A stretch of 64,000 nt of DNA, taken from Bacillus sp. 1NLA3E (GTDB lineage: Bacteria > Bacillota > Bacilli > Bacillales > Cytobacillaceae). Of this stretch, positions 46,810 through 57,163 are shown piece by piece. Position numbers and translations under genes: made by a program. The notes beneath the pieces are model-generated. The model saw only the letters and a program-made list of their open reading frames with translations. It was not told where the DNA came from and ran no database searches. The stretch lies in the NCBI RefSeq assembly GCF_000242895.2, contig NC_021171.1, positions 3,506,001 through 3,570,000 of the forward strand, read 5' to 3'. Position 1 is the first letter of the stretch, and each line of letters opens with the position of its first letter.

Positions 46810-47687
46810 GGTTTCAATTCATTGAAGACCATCGCTCGGAGTTCTCGGTGGTGAAGATGTGTAAAGTGTTAGAGGTATCCACGAGCGGTTATTTCAAATG
46901 GAGAAATCATAAACCGAGTCAACAAGGAGTACAAAGGGAACGGATTAAAGAACGTATTGTACACTATTATAATGATTCCGACAGTGTATATGGTAGTCCG
47001 AAAATTACTAAGTTATTACTAAAAGAAGGATATAATATCACGGAAAGAACAGTTAGTATTTACATGAAGGAACTAGGTTTACGATCTTGTGTTTCCAAGA
47101 AATTTAAAGTTTGTACAACAAATTCGAATCATGAATACCCTGTAGCACCTAATAGATTAAATCAAGAATTCACTACAACAGCACCAAACAAGGTATGGGT
47201 AGTAGATATCACTTATATTCCTTGTCGGGAAGGACGCTTATATTTAGCTACTGTACTTGACCTGTACACTCGAGAAATAGTAGGTTGGCGCCTTTATGGA
47301 CATCTGGAAACTCAATTAGTTCTTGATGCTTTAGAAGACGCTTATAAGTTAAGAAATCCAGAAAAAGGTTTGCTTCACCACTCAGACCGTGGGTCTCAGT
47401 ATGCATCTAAGGATTACCGGGAAAGACTTGAGGAATATAAAATGGAGGCGAGCATGAGTCGTACAGGAAACTGTTATGATAATGCTTGTGCAGAATCCTT
47501 CTTTAGTCTGGTTAAAAAAGAATTATTAAGAGGTAGAAAATTTCAAACTAAAGATCAAGCTTACACCGAGATTTATCGTTACATTGAATTTTTCTATAAC
47601 CGTAAAAGAATTCATAGTTCAATTGGATATGTATCACCAGTGCAGTATTCACAACAATACTGCAGGGGAAGGCTTAATAAAGGGTAG
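46806..47687 (+). CDS. IS3-family transposase OrfB (DDE integrase domain)
   Basis: OrfB has 293 residues. The HTH_21 region comes first (VYGSPKITKLLLKEGYNI), then the rve integrase core with D in VWVVDITYIP, D in HHSDRGSQYAS, and E in CYDNACAESFFSLVKKE, the complete DDE triad. It ends with RKRIHSSIGYVSP. It overlaps the OrfA stop in ATGA and lies in the -1 frame, so it is made both by coupling and as an OrfAB fusion. The last codons contain TGCAGTATT/AATACTGCA, a 9-bp hairpin. Confidence 0.95.
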   Translation: MRFQFIEDHRSEFSVVKMCKVLEVSTSGYFKWRNHKPSQQGVQRERIKERIVHYYNDSDSVYGSPKITKLLLKEGYNITERTVSIYMKELGLRSCVSKKFKVCTTNSNHEYPVAPNRLNQEFTTTAPNKVWVVDITYIPCREGRLYLATVLDLYTREIVGWRLYGHLETQLVLDALEDAYKLRNPEKGLLHHSDRGSQYASKDYRERLEEYKMEASMSRTGNCYDNACAESFFSLVKKELLRGRKFQTKDQAYTEIYRYIEFFYNRKRIHSSIGYVSPVQYSQQYCRGRLNKG

Positions 47688-47701
47688 AACACCAATCAAA
47701 A

Positions 47702-47825
47702 GCAGTAAGCTGCCTTTTCTTCACTTAGCGACTAGCCAGATGATTCCGTGAAAGGGTCAAGCGGTTTTGGCTTGATGCTTTCACGGAATCATCTATCATT
47801 TGAAAAGTGAAGAAGAGGCTACTGC
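47702..47825. repeat. Very long inverted repeat in the 3' part of the IS3-family element
   Basis: Nested stems stack over 124 bases: GCAGTA/TACTGC outermost, then TTCTTCACTT/AAGTGAAGAA, then a perfect 16-bp stem GATGATTCCGTGAAAG (47739-47754) with its complement at 47778-47793, and TCAAGC/GCTTGA at the top. It is non-coding and lies between orfB and the right terminal repeat. It might be a terminator without T-tract, a regulatory RNA or a DNA structure used in transposition. Confidence 0.8.
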
Positions 47826-47882
47826 AACACTATATTAATTAAGTTTCGTTATTTAGGTGTCCACTTTCTTGACAGAGCTCCA

Positions 47883-48080
47883 CTGTGTCCGGTAAATCTA
47901 AAAAATGCATAACTTTATCAAAATAAGGTCCTCTGTGTCCGTTTGGGTTTAAACGGACGACGGATAAGAATTTTAGCAAAGAATCGGCTTGAGTTGAAGC
48001 AGCATCAATCTCAGTCAATAGCTATTACTTCTCCATCTTGCGGTGCAGTCATGGTATTAAATTCGGTCATTCACGCTTTC
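47883..48080. repeat. Short direct repeats around the IS3 insertion point; gap to recD2
   Basis: ATAAGGT-NNN-CTGTGTCCG occurs twice: split by the IS (ends at 46406, resumes at 47883) and again at 47923-47941. The second copy leads into a perfect hairpin, GTCCGTTT (47937-47944) with AAACGGAC (47951-47958). From 47959 to 48080 only an 18-codon minus-strand frame is seen, too short to call a gene. Confidence 0.55.
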
Positions 48081-50501
48081 TTACATAAAGTCATACGGGG
48101 TAGCTTCGTCCATCCCAATTAACGGATCCACTTCCATTAACATAGCCTCGTAGGAAATTTCTTGTCCATCTAGGGTTTCATTTGGGACCGGTATTTGCTC
48201 CTTGGCTTCATGGCTATTAAATTGCAATGCCTCTTGAAGTTTTTCAGTTAAAGTGGTATTTCTAGCTTGATCATCAGCCCGTTCAACCCCGATACGAAGA
48301 GCCTCTTCCTCGCCGCATAAAATAAGGAATTGTTTACTTCTCGTAATCGCTGTATAAATTAAGTTCCGTCTTAGCATACGATAATAACTTTTGACAACAG
48401 GAAGAATAACAATCGGGAACTCACTTCCCTGCGCTTTATGAACAGTACAACAATAGGCATGCGTTAACTTATTTAAATCTTGACGCGTATAAGTTACCTC
48501 TGTCCCCTCAAAGGAGACAATCAGCATATCTTGTTTTTCAACATTTTCTTTTGCAAAAAAAATCGAAACGACTTCTCCAATATCACCGTTAAATACATTA
48601 TTTTCTGGCTGATTTACAAGTTGGAGAACCTTATCACCAATCCGATATTTTATATCAGCAAACAGAAGCTCTTTGCGCGTACCATCGGGATTTGGATTGA
48701 ATATTTCCTGCAACAAAACATTTAAGCGATCAACCCCAGCTACACCTCGATACATTGGTGCAAGAACTTGGATATCCCTCGCGGTAAAACCTTTCTTCTT
48801 AGCATTCAGCACAACTTTTTCCACAACATCAGCCATTTGACCTGTAGAACATCTAATAAACGAGCGATCCTTTTGTTGGATTGATATTTGTTGCGGAACC
48901 CGTCCTCGCTTGATTTCATGTGCAAGTTCAATAATCGATGATCCCTCTGCTTGTCTGTATATATCGGTTAAGCGAACCAAAGGGATGACACCTGAGCGGA
49001 GCATATCCTTAAGAACCTGCCCGGGTCCAACCGATGGTAGTTGGTCCTCATCACCAACGAGAATCACTTGAATGGTTTCAGATAACGCCTTAAATAATTG
49101 ATTGGCCATCCATACATCAACCATTGAAGTTTCATCGATGATAAGGATTTTCCCTTCTAAAGGATTGTCCTCATGATGATCAAAGCCCTCTGTCCCATTC
49201 CATCCAAGTAAACGGTGGATCGTAACAGCAGGAAGTCCTGTTGACTCTGACATCCGTTTGGCGGCACGCCCAGTTGGTGCAGCAAGCAAAAATGGAAAAG
49301 GCTCTTCTTTTTTATAGTCCTTAGTATCCAGGGAACAACCATGAAGCTCAGCATAAAGCTCGACAATTCCTTTTATGACTGTTGTTTTCCCTGTCCCTGG
49401 CCCACCTGTCAAAATTAACATTGGTGACATGAGTGCCGTTTGAATTGCCTCTTTTTGGGTTGGAGCATATTGAACGCTGATGCGCTCCTCAAGTTGGCCT
49501 AAGGCTAGCAAAAATTCCGATTCTGGAAACTGGTTCGCGTATTCAGTTTGAGCCATGATTCGTTTCATGTGCTTAACGATTCCCTTTTCCGCGAAATAAA
49601 GCGATGGTAAATAAACACGCTGGTCCTCTATGATGATTTTTCCCTCTTCAGCCAGTTTAATTACTTCTGCGGATATATCTGCAAACTCTATGATATCTCG
49701 TTGATTTTCTTCAAGTAGTGTTTTGACTCGATCTAATAAACTAGAAGCTTCGACATATACATGGCCCGCCTGAATGCTTTGATTTTCAAGTGTATAATGG
49801 CACCCAGCCTTGATACGGTCAGGATGAGATCCTGTAATACCGAGTTGGTGCCCTAACTCATCTGCTCTACCGAAACCGATTCCTTCGATATCTTCTACAA
49901 GCTGATAGGGATTTTTTTGGATCTTTTCTAGTGTCTCTTCTTTATAGACCTGATAGATTCTCATTGAGATTTGTGGCCCAAACCCATACTGATTTAATGC
50001 GACCATGATTTGCTCAAGACCCTGATGTTCCATGAGTGTGTCATAAAGAAGCTTAGCTCGCTCCGGAGGCAACTTTGGAATAGAATCAAGCAGAGACGGT
50101 TCATTCAAAATTTTAGAAATCGTGTTTTCCCCTAGGGTTTCAACAACCTTTTCCGCTGTCTTCTTTCCAATCCCTTTAAATAGTTCACTGGACAAATAAT
50201 TTATAACACCCTGTTTAGATTGAGGCATGTCTTTTCGAAAGTGGGTAGCATGAAATTGGAGACCAAATCGAGGGTGTTCTTTCATTTCGCCATAGAAAAT
50301 ATATGATTCTTGTTCATGGACCCGGGGGAAATACCCGGTAATCACAGCTTCCTTATCCTCATACGTCTCGTTTGTTTCCTCAACGCGAATTCTCATTACA
50401 GTATATAAATTTTGTTCATTATGAAAAATCGTAACAAGATGTTTACCCTTGATAAATTTCCCTTGATTCGAAAACAAATCGAGCGAGTTTTGTTGTTCCA
50501 C
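48081..50501 (-). CDS. recD2: RecD2 (RecD-like) 5'-3' DNA helicase
   Basis: A superfamily 1B helicase of 806 residues (YrrC in B. subtilis), acting at replication forks and in repair and mismatch correction without RecB or RecC. An N-terminal OB-like domain is followed by helix-hairpin-helix motifs (FKGIGKKTAEKV and EGIGFGRADELG). The motor shows Walker A GGPGTGKTT, Walker B ILIIDETSMVD, and motif VI region HAYCCTVHKAQGSEF. The start is GTG at 50499-50501. It follows yrrB by 28 bases; the two are probably co-transcribed. Confidence 0.96.
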   Translation of the reverse strand: MEQQNSLDLFSNQGKFIKGKHLVTIFHNEQNLYTVMRIRVEETNETYEDKEAVITGYFPRVHEQESYIFYGEMKEHPRFGLQFHATHFRKDMPQSKQGVINYLSSELFKGIGKKTAEKVVETLGENTISKILNEPSLLDSIPKLPPERAKLLYDTLMEHQGLEQIMVALNQYGFGPQISMRIYQVYKEETLEKIQKNPYQLVEDIEGIGFGRADELGHQLGITGSHPDRIKAGCHYTLENQSIQAGHVYVEASSLLDRVKTLLEENQRDIIEFADISAEVIKLAEEGKIIIEDQRVYLPSLYFAEKGIVKHMKRIMAQTEYANQFPESEFLLALGQLEERISVQYAPTQKEAIQTALMSPMLILTGGPGTGKTTVIKGIVELYAELHGCSLDTKDYKKEEPFPFLLAAPTGRAAKRMSESTGLPAVTIHRLLGWNGTEGFDHHEDNPLEGKILIIDETSMVDVWMANQLFKALSETIQVILVGDEDQLPSVGPGQVLKDMLRSGVIPLVRLTDIYRQAEGSSIIELAHEIKRGRVPQQISIQQKDRSFIRCSTGQMADVVEKVVLNAKKKGFTARDIQVLAPMYRGVAGVDRLNVLLQEIFNPNPDGTRKELLFADIKYRIGDKVLQLVNQPENNVFNGDIGEVVSIFFAKENVEKQDMLIVSFEGTEVTYTRQDLNKLTHAYCCTVHKAQGSEFPIVILPVVKSYYRMLRRNLIYTAITRSKQFLILCGEEEALRIGVERADDQARNTTLTEKLQEALQFNSHEAKEQIPVPNETLDGQEISYEAMLMEVDPLIGMDEATPYDFM

Positions 50502-50529
50502 GGGATCCCCCCCTTTCTTAATGATTAGG

Positions 50530-51192
50530 TTAATGTGCTTGTTGATCCATACTCTCTAATAAAGTTTTTGTATTCTGAGCAAGTTCTTGATCTGGCTGAA
50601 TTTCTAATGCTTTTTCGAGCATTGAGAGTGCATCTTGTTTATTTTCTTTAAAGGCAAAGGCAACGCCAAGATTGTAATAGGCATCGGCGTGCTTAGGTTC
50701 GATTTTCAAGCATTTTTGCAATTGATCAATTGCCTCATCAAGCAAGCCTTCCTGCGCTAGGCAAAGTCCGTACTGAAATAAGCCCTCAGAATCATGTTGA
50801 TTTAATTCTACACCTCTTTGAAGGTAAGGCAGAGCTAATCGTGAATTACCCGAATTTACTAAACACATTCCCAACATAAAATAATTGTCACTTGTATGTA
50901 GTCCCTCTTTTACTGCACGTTCAAACATTGTTTTTGCATCATCATACTTTTCATTTTCATAATATAAGGTACCTGCACTATAATAGGCTGAGCCTCCGCC
51001 ACCAAGTTCAATCGCCTTTTGAAAAAACTTCAGTGCCTTTTCGGAATCGCCAACTGCCGATAATACATTGCCAAAATTCACATAAGCAACAGCGTCAGTT
51101 GGGTTCGCTTCAATTTCTTCCATGAAAATTTTAGCGGCTTCTTCCCATTTTCCTTCTTTCATCATTTCAATTCCGAGTTGATTTTTATCCAT
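50530..51192 (-). CDS. yrrB: YrrB, tetratricopeptide repeat protein
   Basis: A 220-residue protein made of about six TPR units, such as DAVAYVNFGNVLSAVGDSEKAL and ADAYYNLGVAFAFKENKQDAL, with the usual small and aromatic residues in helices A and B. It is a protein-binding scaffold; the partner is not known. It lies between mnmA and recD2 as in B. subtilis and is set apart from mnmA by a terminator. Confidence 0.93.
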   Translation of the reverse strand: MDKNQLGIEMMKEGKWEEAAKIFMEEIEANPTDAVAYVNFGNVLSAVGDSEKALKFFQKAIELGGGGSAYYSAGTLYYENEKYDDAKTMFERAVKEGLHTSDNYFMLGMCLVNSGNSRLALPYLQRGVELNQHDSEGLFQYGLCLAQEGLLDEAIDQLQKCLKIEPKHADAYYNLGVAFAFKENKQDALSMLEKALEIQPDQELAQNTKTLLESMDQQAH

Positions 51193-51234
51193 TTATTTCA
51201 CTCCGTTCTAACTGAAAGTATAACATTTAAAGAC

Positions 51235-51266
51235 AAAAAAAGGGACTGACTTAACGCAAGTCAGCC
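51235..51266 (-). terminator. Terminator after mnmA
   Basis: GGCTGACTT pairs with AAGTCAGTCC (one bulge), followed on the minus strand by CTTTTTTTG. Confidence 0.88.
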
Positions 51267-51284
51267 GCTTACTTTTTGCGATGA

Positions 51285-52430
<1,146 letters not shown>

Positions 52431-52436
52431 CTAAAT

Positions 52437-53582
52437 TCATTCACTTGTCAATCTTTTAATAATTTTAGCTGTTTCTTCGCCAACCTTTTCAATTTGCGCG
52501 GTTGTGTTCGTAATACCGAAGCTAAAACGGATTGAATTGGTCACTCTGTCCGATTGCCTGCCAAACATTGCAACCAAGACATGAGAAGGATCAATTGAAC
52601 CTGCTGTACATGCCGAACCACTTGAAGCGGCAATCCCTGCTAAATCCAAATTCACTAGCATAGATTCGACATTTACACCAGGAAAACTTAAGTTTAAAAC
52701 ATGTGGTAAGGAATTTTCAAGTAATCCGTTTATTAAAAAGTTTATTTTTGCTTCTGTCAATTTTTGAACCATTATTTGTTTAAATTGTTGATATTGAACA
52801 CGCTTCTGTTCTAATCCCGCTTGAACAAGTTTAACCGCCTCGTGAAATCCGACGATTGAGGCCACATTCTCTGTTCCTGCCCGTCTCTTTCTTTCTTGCT
52901 CTCCACCGAAACTTCGCGGTGATAACTTTAACCCGTCTTTTACAAATAGAAAGCCAATCCCCTTAGGACCATTGATTTTATGAGCAGAAACAGACATTAA
53001 ATCAAGGTGAAGATCATGGACATTTATTTTTTCCAAGCCATATGCTTGAACCGCATCGCTATGAAAAACAGCCTGATGGTTAGTGAGAATTTTGCCTATC
53101 TCCGCTATTGGCTGTAGGGATCCGACTTCATTATTTCCGTACATGACTGAGACTAGAATCGTATCATCACGCAAAGCACTTTCTAACGATTGGACAGAAA
53201 CTCTCCCAGTCTCATCTACAGGCAAATAGGTGATGTCAAAGCCGTCTTTTTCAAGTTGTTTACAGGAATGAAGAATGGCATGGTGCTCAATGACAGTCGT
53301 GATGATATGCTTGCCTTTATGTTGGTTAGCAGATACAACCCCAAAAAGCGCTAGATTGTCTGCTTCGGTTCCACCGCTTGTAAAGATTAATTCATTCGGC
53401 TTTGCTCCGATACTTGTCGCTACTGCTTCTCTAGCATTATCCAACAAATGGCGTGCTTCTCTTCCAAATGAGTGAATGCTTGATGGATTTCCATATTGTT
53501 CATTCATCACTTTAAGCATGGCTTCAACCACGTTTGGGTGCATCGGCGAAGTTGCAGCATGGTCTACATAAATCCTTTCCAA
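52437..53582 (-). CDS. yrvO: Cysteine desulfurase (YrvO), sulfur donor for MnmA
   Basis: A PLP-dependent desulfurase that takes sulfur from cysteine as a persulfide. YrvO is the dedicated partner of MnmA in B. subtilis. This protein has 381 residues. It starts MERIYVDHAATSPMHPNV, the cofactor Lys is in VSAHKINGPKG, and the active Cys is in SSGSACTAGS near residue 325. TTG at 53582 is chosen, 8 bases behind AGGTGG; the frame is open four codons further to a GTG. It lies between cymR and mnmA. Confidence 0.94.
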   Translation of the reverse strand: MERIYVDHAATSPMHPNVVEAMLKVMNEQYGNPSSIHSFGREARHLLDNAREAVATSIGAKPNELIFTSGGTEADNLALFGVVSANQHKGKHIITTVIEHHAILHSCKQLEKDGFDITYLPVDETGRVSVQSLESALRDDTILVSVMYGNNEVGSLQPIAEIGKILTNHQAVFHSDAVQAYGLEKINVHDLHLDLMSVSAHKINGPKGIGFLFVKDGLKLSPRSFGGEQERKRRAGTENVASIVGFHEAVKLVQAGLEQKRVQYQQFKQIMVQKLTEAKINFLINGLLENSLPHVLNLSFPGVNVESMLVNLDLAGIAASSGSACTAGSIDPSHVLVAMFGRQSDRVTNSIRFSFGITNTTAQIEKVGEETAKIIKRLTSE

Positions 53583-53631
53583 AACCTTTTCCACCTGCCT
53601 TTTAACTAGTTACCATTTTTAACCTTATCAA

Positions 53632-54051
53632 TTAAATATAAAACATATACGAGTCAGTTTCCTCATTTTCATTAAAGTTAGCCAAGTCCTCTAATGTTGT
53701 ACCGTCTAGCACATCCTTTACAGCATCACGAATTCGAATCCAAAGCTGACGTTTAACAGGTTCCTCTTCTTCAATCCCCTCGACCGGAGTAATTGGACCC
53801 TCCAAGACACGAATGATGTCGCCAGCAGTAATATGATTTGGGTCGTTTCCTAATACATAACCGCCATATGCTCCACGAATACTTTTTACTAAGCCTGCAT
53901 TTCGTAATGGAGCGATTAACTGCTCTAAGTAATGTTCTGAAAGATCATTTGTTTGCGCAATCGATTTTAGCGAAATCGGACCATCACCATGTTTTTTTGC
54001 CAATTCAATCATTATGGTTAAACCGTATCTACCTTTTGTAGAAATTTTCAT
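53632..54051 (-). CDS. cymR: CymR, Rrf2-family repressor of cysteine metabolism
   Basis: CymR forms a complex with CysK and represses sulfur and cystine uptake genes when cysteine is plentiful. It is 139 residues. The winged helix is MKISTKGRYGLTIMIELA, then LSEHYLEQLIAPLRNAGLV and GAYGGYVLG. It lacks the three clustered cysteines of IscR/NsrR, as CymR does. It sits just before the desulfurase gene. The yrrT-mccB operon at 25-28 kb is a likely target. Confidence 0.95.
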   Translation of the reverse strand: MKISTKGRYGLTIMIELAKKHGDGPISLKSIAQTNDLSEHYLEQLIAPLRNAGLVKSIRGAYGGYVLGNDPNHITAGDIIRVLEGPITPVEGIEEEEPVKRQLWIRIRDAVKDVLDGTTLEDLANFNENEETDSYMFYI

Positions 54052-54077
54052 ATACTAGCACCTCTTTTAGAATTTAC

Positions 54078-54737
54078 TTAAGAATGACTAACTGTTGTTA
54101 ATTGTTTATTAAACTTGTCTAGCGTTTTGTTGGTAAAGAACTGGCATTGTGGCAAAGCGAACCCGGCAATATACCCTATTGATATACTAAACAGTACCGT
54201 TCCCCAAAATACAGGGCCACCTAAAAGCCACCCAACAAATAATACCATGACCTCCATAAATGCCCGAACATATTTAACCTTCCAACCTGTTTTTAAGGTC
54301 AAAGCAATCATTAAGCTATCTCTCGGGCCTGCTCCAAATTGAGCAGAAATATAAATACCCATACCGTATCCATTAATAATTATAGCACTTAACAGCATGA
54401 TAATTTTACCTACTGTTGTGTCGGGTGTCGAAAAAAACGGAAGTGCTAAATATAAATCAATAAACAGACCGATTAGGACCATATTTAAAAATGCCCCGAA
54501 TTGTGGGAATTCCTTTGAAATCAACGAAGCTGTTATTAAAATGAAAATTCCAACTATAATCGACCAAGTTCCGATCGTTAACCCGAATTGATAAAATAAA
54601 CCGATATGAAGCACATCCCATGGTGACGCACCTATACTTGCTTTTATTTGCAATGAAATCCCTAAAGACATCAGGGCTAGTCCGAGGATAAATATAAATA
54701 GCCTTGGAATAACTTGTCCTTTTCTTTTATTCCCCAT
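54078..54737 (-). CDS. YczE/YitT family membrane protein
   Basis: A membrane protein of 219 residues with about five hydrophobic segments. It shows RLFIFILGLALMSLGISL, ASIGASPWDVLHIGL, GTWSIIVG and FGAGPRDSLMIAL, which are the conserved blocks of the YczE family. The start is ATG behind GAGGTG. The function is not known. It lies 26 bases before cymR on the same strand; this position is not part of the B. subtilis order, so it may be a local addition. The control by CymR is possible but unproven. Confidence 0.82.
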   Translation of the reverse strand: MGNKRKGQVIPRLFIFILGLALMSLGISLQIKASIGASPWDVLHIGLFYQFGLTIGTWSIIVGIFILITASLISKEFPQFGAFLNMVLIGLFIDLYLALPFFSTPDTTVGKIIMLLSAIIINGYGMGIYISAQFGAGPRDSLMIALTLKTGWKVKYVRAFMEVMVLFVGWLLGGPVFWGTVLFSISIGYIAGFALPQCQFFTNKTLDKFNKQLTTVSHS

Positions 54738-54912
54738 TTAATAACACCTCGCTTAAACTGCATTATATCAAATAAATTTTATCAAAATCCTAAGTATTTT
54801 GATAGGTATTACACATTATAGCACAAGAAAATGCAATTTTCTTTTCTTCATGATATGTTAAAAGGAATGAGTCCTTATTAAAAGAGTACCGAATAGCTAT
54901 GGAGAGATGAAT

Positions 54913-56181
54913 ATGTCAGATAAACCTCTTGCCTTTAGAATGAGGCCGAAAACTATTGAAGAAGTGTTCGGACAAGCTCACTTAGTTGGCGAAGGAAAAA
55001 TCATTAATCGAATGGTCACAGCAAAACAACTGTCTTCTATGATTCTATATGGACCACCAGGAATCGGAAAAACCTCGATTGCTAGTGCTATTGCCGGCAG
55101 TACCAAATATGCCTTTCGCATGCTAAATGCCGTCACGAACAATAAAAAAGATATGGAAATCGTTGCAGCAGAAGCGAAAATGTCTGGGAAAGTAATCCTA
55201 TTGCTCGATGAGGTTCACCGCCTTGATAAGGGAAAACAAGATTTTCTACTTCCTTATTTAGAAAGCGGAATGATTACCTTAATCGGTGCCACCACCAGTA
55301 ATCCCTTTTTAGCGATTAACCCGGCAATTCGGAGTCGCTGCCAAATATTTGAGTTAAAGCCACTTAGTCCCGATGATATTAAGCTGGCTCTTACAGCGGC
55401 ACTGCATGATCCTGAACGAGGACTTGGGAAGTACAATACCGAAGTTTCTGATGAGGCGTTAACCCATTTAGCAAATGCTTCGAATGGTGATGTCAGGAGT
55501 TCATTAAATGCACTCGAGTTAGCTGTTTTATCAACTGTCGCAAGTGATGATGGAAAAGTCCATATTGACCTGAAGACCGCCGAGGAATGTATCCAGAAAA
55601 AAAGTCTCTCCTACGATAAGGATGGAGATGGTCATTATGACGTCATGTCGGCTTTTCAAAAATCGATTCGGGGCAGTGATGTAAATGCCGCTCTCCATTA
55701 TTTAGGTAGATTAATCGAAGCCGGTGACATGCCAAGCATCAGCAGGAGGCTGTTAGTGATCTCGTATGAAGATATAGGGCTCGCGAACCCCCAGGCAGGT
55801 GCAAGAACTCTTGCTGCAATCGAATCTGCTGAACGGCTCGGGTTTCCAGAGGCTAGGATTCCACTTGCCAATGCTGTCATTGAGCTTTGTTTATCACCTA
55901 AGTCAAACTCCGCGGTTTTGGCCATAGAAGCTGCTCTCGCTGATGTTCGCAGCGGTAAGTCGGGTGAAGTCCCCGCACACTTACGCGATGCTCATTATAA
56001 AGGAGCGAAAGAGCTCGGGCGTGGTATTGACTATAAATATCCCCATGACTTTGAAAACGGCTGGGTAAAACAGCAGTATTTACCTGACAGATTAAAGAAC
56101 AGCATTTATTATAAGCCGAAGTTAACCGGGAAATTTGAACAAGCGCTAGCAACTGTCTATGAAAAAATCAGAAAAAAATGA
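54913..56181 (+). CDS. rarA: RarA/MgsA replication-associated recombination ATPase
   Basis: A clamp-loader-like AAA+ ATPase (YrvN) acting at stalled replication forks. The product is 422 residues. Walker A is YGPPGIGKTS near residue 48, Walker B LLLDEVHR near 97, sensor 1 GATTSNP, and an Arg finger region AIRSRC. The C-terminal tetramerisation domain includes ISYEDIGLANPQAG and AHYKGAKELGRG. ATG at 54913 is chosen because GGAGAG is 6 bases ahead. It is on the plus strand and divergent from the YczE-type gene. Confidence 0.96.
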   Translation: MSDKPLAFRMRPKTIEEVFGQAHLVGEGKIINRMVTAKQLSSMILYGPPGIGKTSIASAIAGSTKYAFRMLNAVTNNKKDMEIVAAEAKMSGKVILLLDEVHRLDKGKQDFLLPYLESGMITLIGATTSNPFLAINPAIRSRCQIFELKPLSPDDIKLALTAALHDPERGLGKYNTEVSDEALTHLANASNGDVRSSLNALELAVLSTVASDDGKVHIDLKTAEECIQKKSLSYDKDGDGHYDVMSAFQKSIRGSDVNAALHYLGRLIEAGDMPSISRRLLVISYEDIGLANPQAGARTLAAIESAERLGFPEARIPLANAVIELCLSPKSNSAVLAIEAALADVRSGKSGEVPAHLRDAHYKGAKELGRGIDYKYPHDFENGWVKQQYLPDRLKNSIYYKPKLTGKFEQALATVYEKIRKK

Positions 56182-56208
56182 GGCTGACGCAATGTCAGCC
56201 TCTTCTTT
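56172..56208. terminator. Bidirectional terminator between rarA and the ABC permease
   Basis: A perfect 9-bp stem GAGGCTGAC/GTCAGCCTC (56180-56188 with 56194-56202) is flanked by A7 on the left and TTCTTTAT on the right. Confidence 0.88.
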
Positions 56209-57163
56209 ATGCCGCGATATCTCTCTTTTTGAAAACAAAATAGGCCAAAAATAGAAATAAGCAAAAATACAATAAGAGCATGGTGATTGAGAATGACAAC
56301 GTCATCCCTGCAACGACCGGTGTCCCTTCAAAATATCGCGTTAAATCTGTGTTAGCAAACAAAATATATTTTGCCCACTCATACTTCATCGCTAAAAGGG
56401 AGGTAATTTGGCCACCAGTAAACATAAGGAATAATGATAACCCAATTGCCAGTGAATTATTGCGAAACACTGCGGAAATCATAAAAGCCATTGTGGCTAA
56501 CATCACCATATTAATTGATTTAAACAGGTAAAAAATGATGAGATGGACCCAGATTGGCTGTTCTGTTACTTTCCCTGCAAAATAATTTAAATATGGTGAG
56601 GTGTTCTCAGGGAATCCAAACAATATCGCTCCGATGGCTGTAGATAATCCAAATAAAAGAATGAGCATAAAAACTCCGAACAATAATACTGAGATATATT
56701 TTGAAAGCAAAATCTTCGCCCTACTGATTGGCCTGATTAATAATAACTTGATCGTCCCCCAGCTAAATTCACTTGCGACAATACCGGCGGCTATCGTAAT
56801 CGTAAATAATCCGACAAACTCGATTAGCTGTGAAACATCATTTACAAAGCTCCATGAAGTATAAGCTTCATTCGGTGAAAGGTTATGCTTAATTCGGTAT
56901 TCGTTAATGGCAATGGTTCTTTTGAAGTATTCATCTTGGTTGATTGGGCTTTGTTCAACTTGTTTCATTTGTTTCTTGAGCGCGTCGTTCTCTGTTTGGA
57001 GTGTTTGTTTCCAGCCAGCATTTTCCGAGGGCTGATCATCTAGGTGTTGATATTTCATAAACGCCGCGGCAATTGAAACCATTATCACCAATAGACCAAT
57101 CATGACGTATGTACCAGGACGACGAAAAACTTTTATCCATTCATTTTGAATTAAGGGCATCAT
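56207..57163 (-). CDS. ABC-2 type transporter permease
   Basis: A membrane protein of 318 residues with six predicted helices: one near the N-terminus (GTYVMIGLLVIMVSIAAAF), then a large outer loop (about 45-115), and five more. EFSWGTIKLLLIRPISRAKILLSK is the coupling segment typical of ABC-2 permeases in bacitracin/lantibiotic-type exporters. Its ATG overlaps the stop of the ATPase gene (ATGA), so both parts are made together. The substrate is unknown. Confidence 0.88.
   Translation of the reverse strand: MMPLIQNEWIKVFRRPGTYVMIGLLVIMVSIAAAFMKYQHLDDQPSENAGWKQTLQTENDALKKQMKQVEQSPINQDEYFKRTIAINEYRIKHNLSPNEAYTSWSFVNDVSQLIEFVGLFTITIAAGIVASEFSWGTIKLLLIRPISRAKILLSKYISVLLFGVFMLILLFGLSTAIGAILFGFPENTSPYLNYFAGKVTEQPIWVHLIIFYLFKSINMVMLATMAFMISAVFRNNSLAIGLSLFLMFTGGQITSLLAMKYEWAKYILFANTDLTRYFEGTPVVAGMTLSFSITMLLLYFCLFLFLAYFVFKKRDIAA

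Larger units (their letters stand above)
46407..47882 (+). mobile_element. IS3-family insertion sequence (1476 bp)
   Basis: Imperfect terminal inverted repeats begin TGGA: the left end has AAAAAGTGGACACC and the right end the complement of AGAAAGTGGACACC. CTG flanks both sides (46404-46406 and 47883-47885), the 3-bp duplication usual for IS3. It encodes OrfA and OrfB with a frameshift signal. A very long inverted repeat lies between orfB and the right end. It seems complete. It interrupts a short direct-repeat region. Confidence 0.92.
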
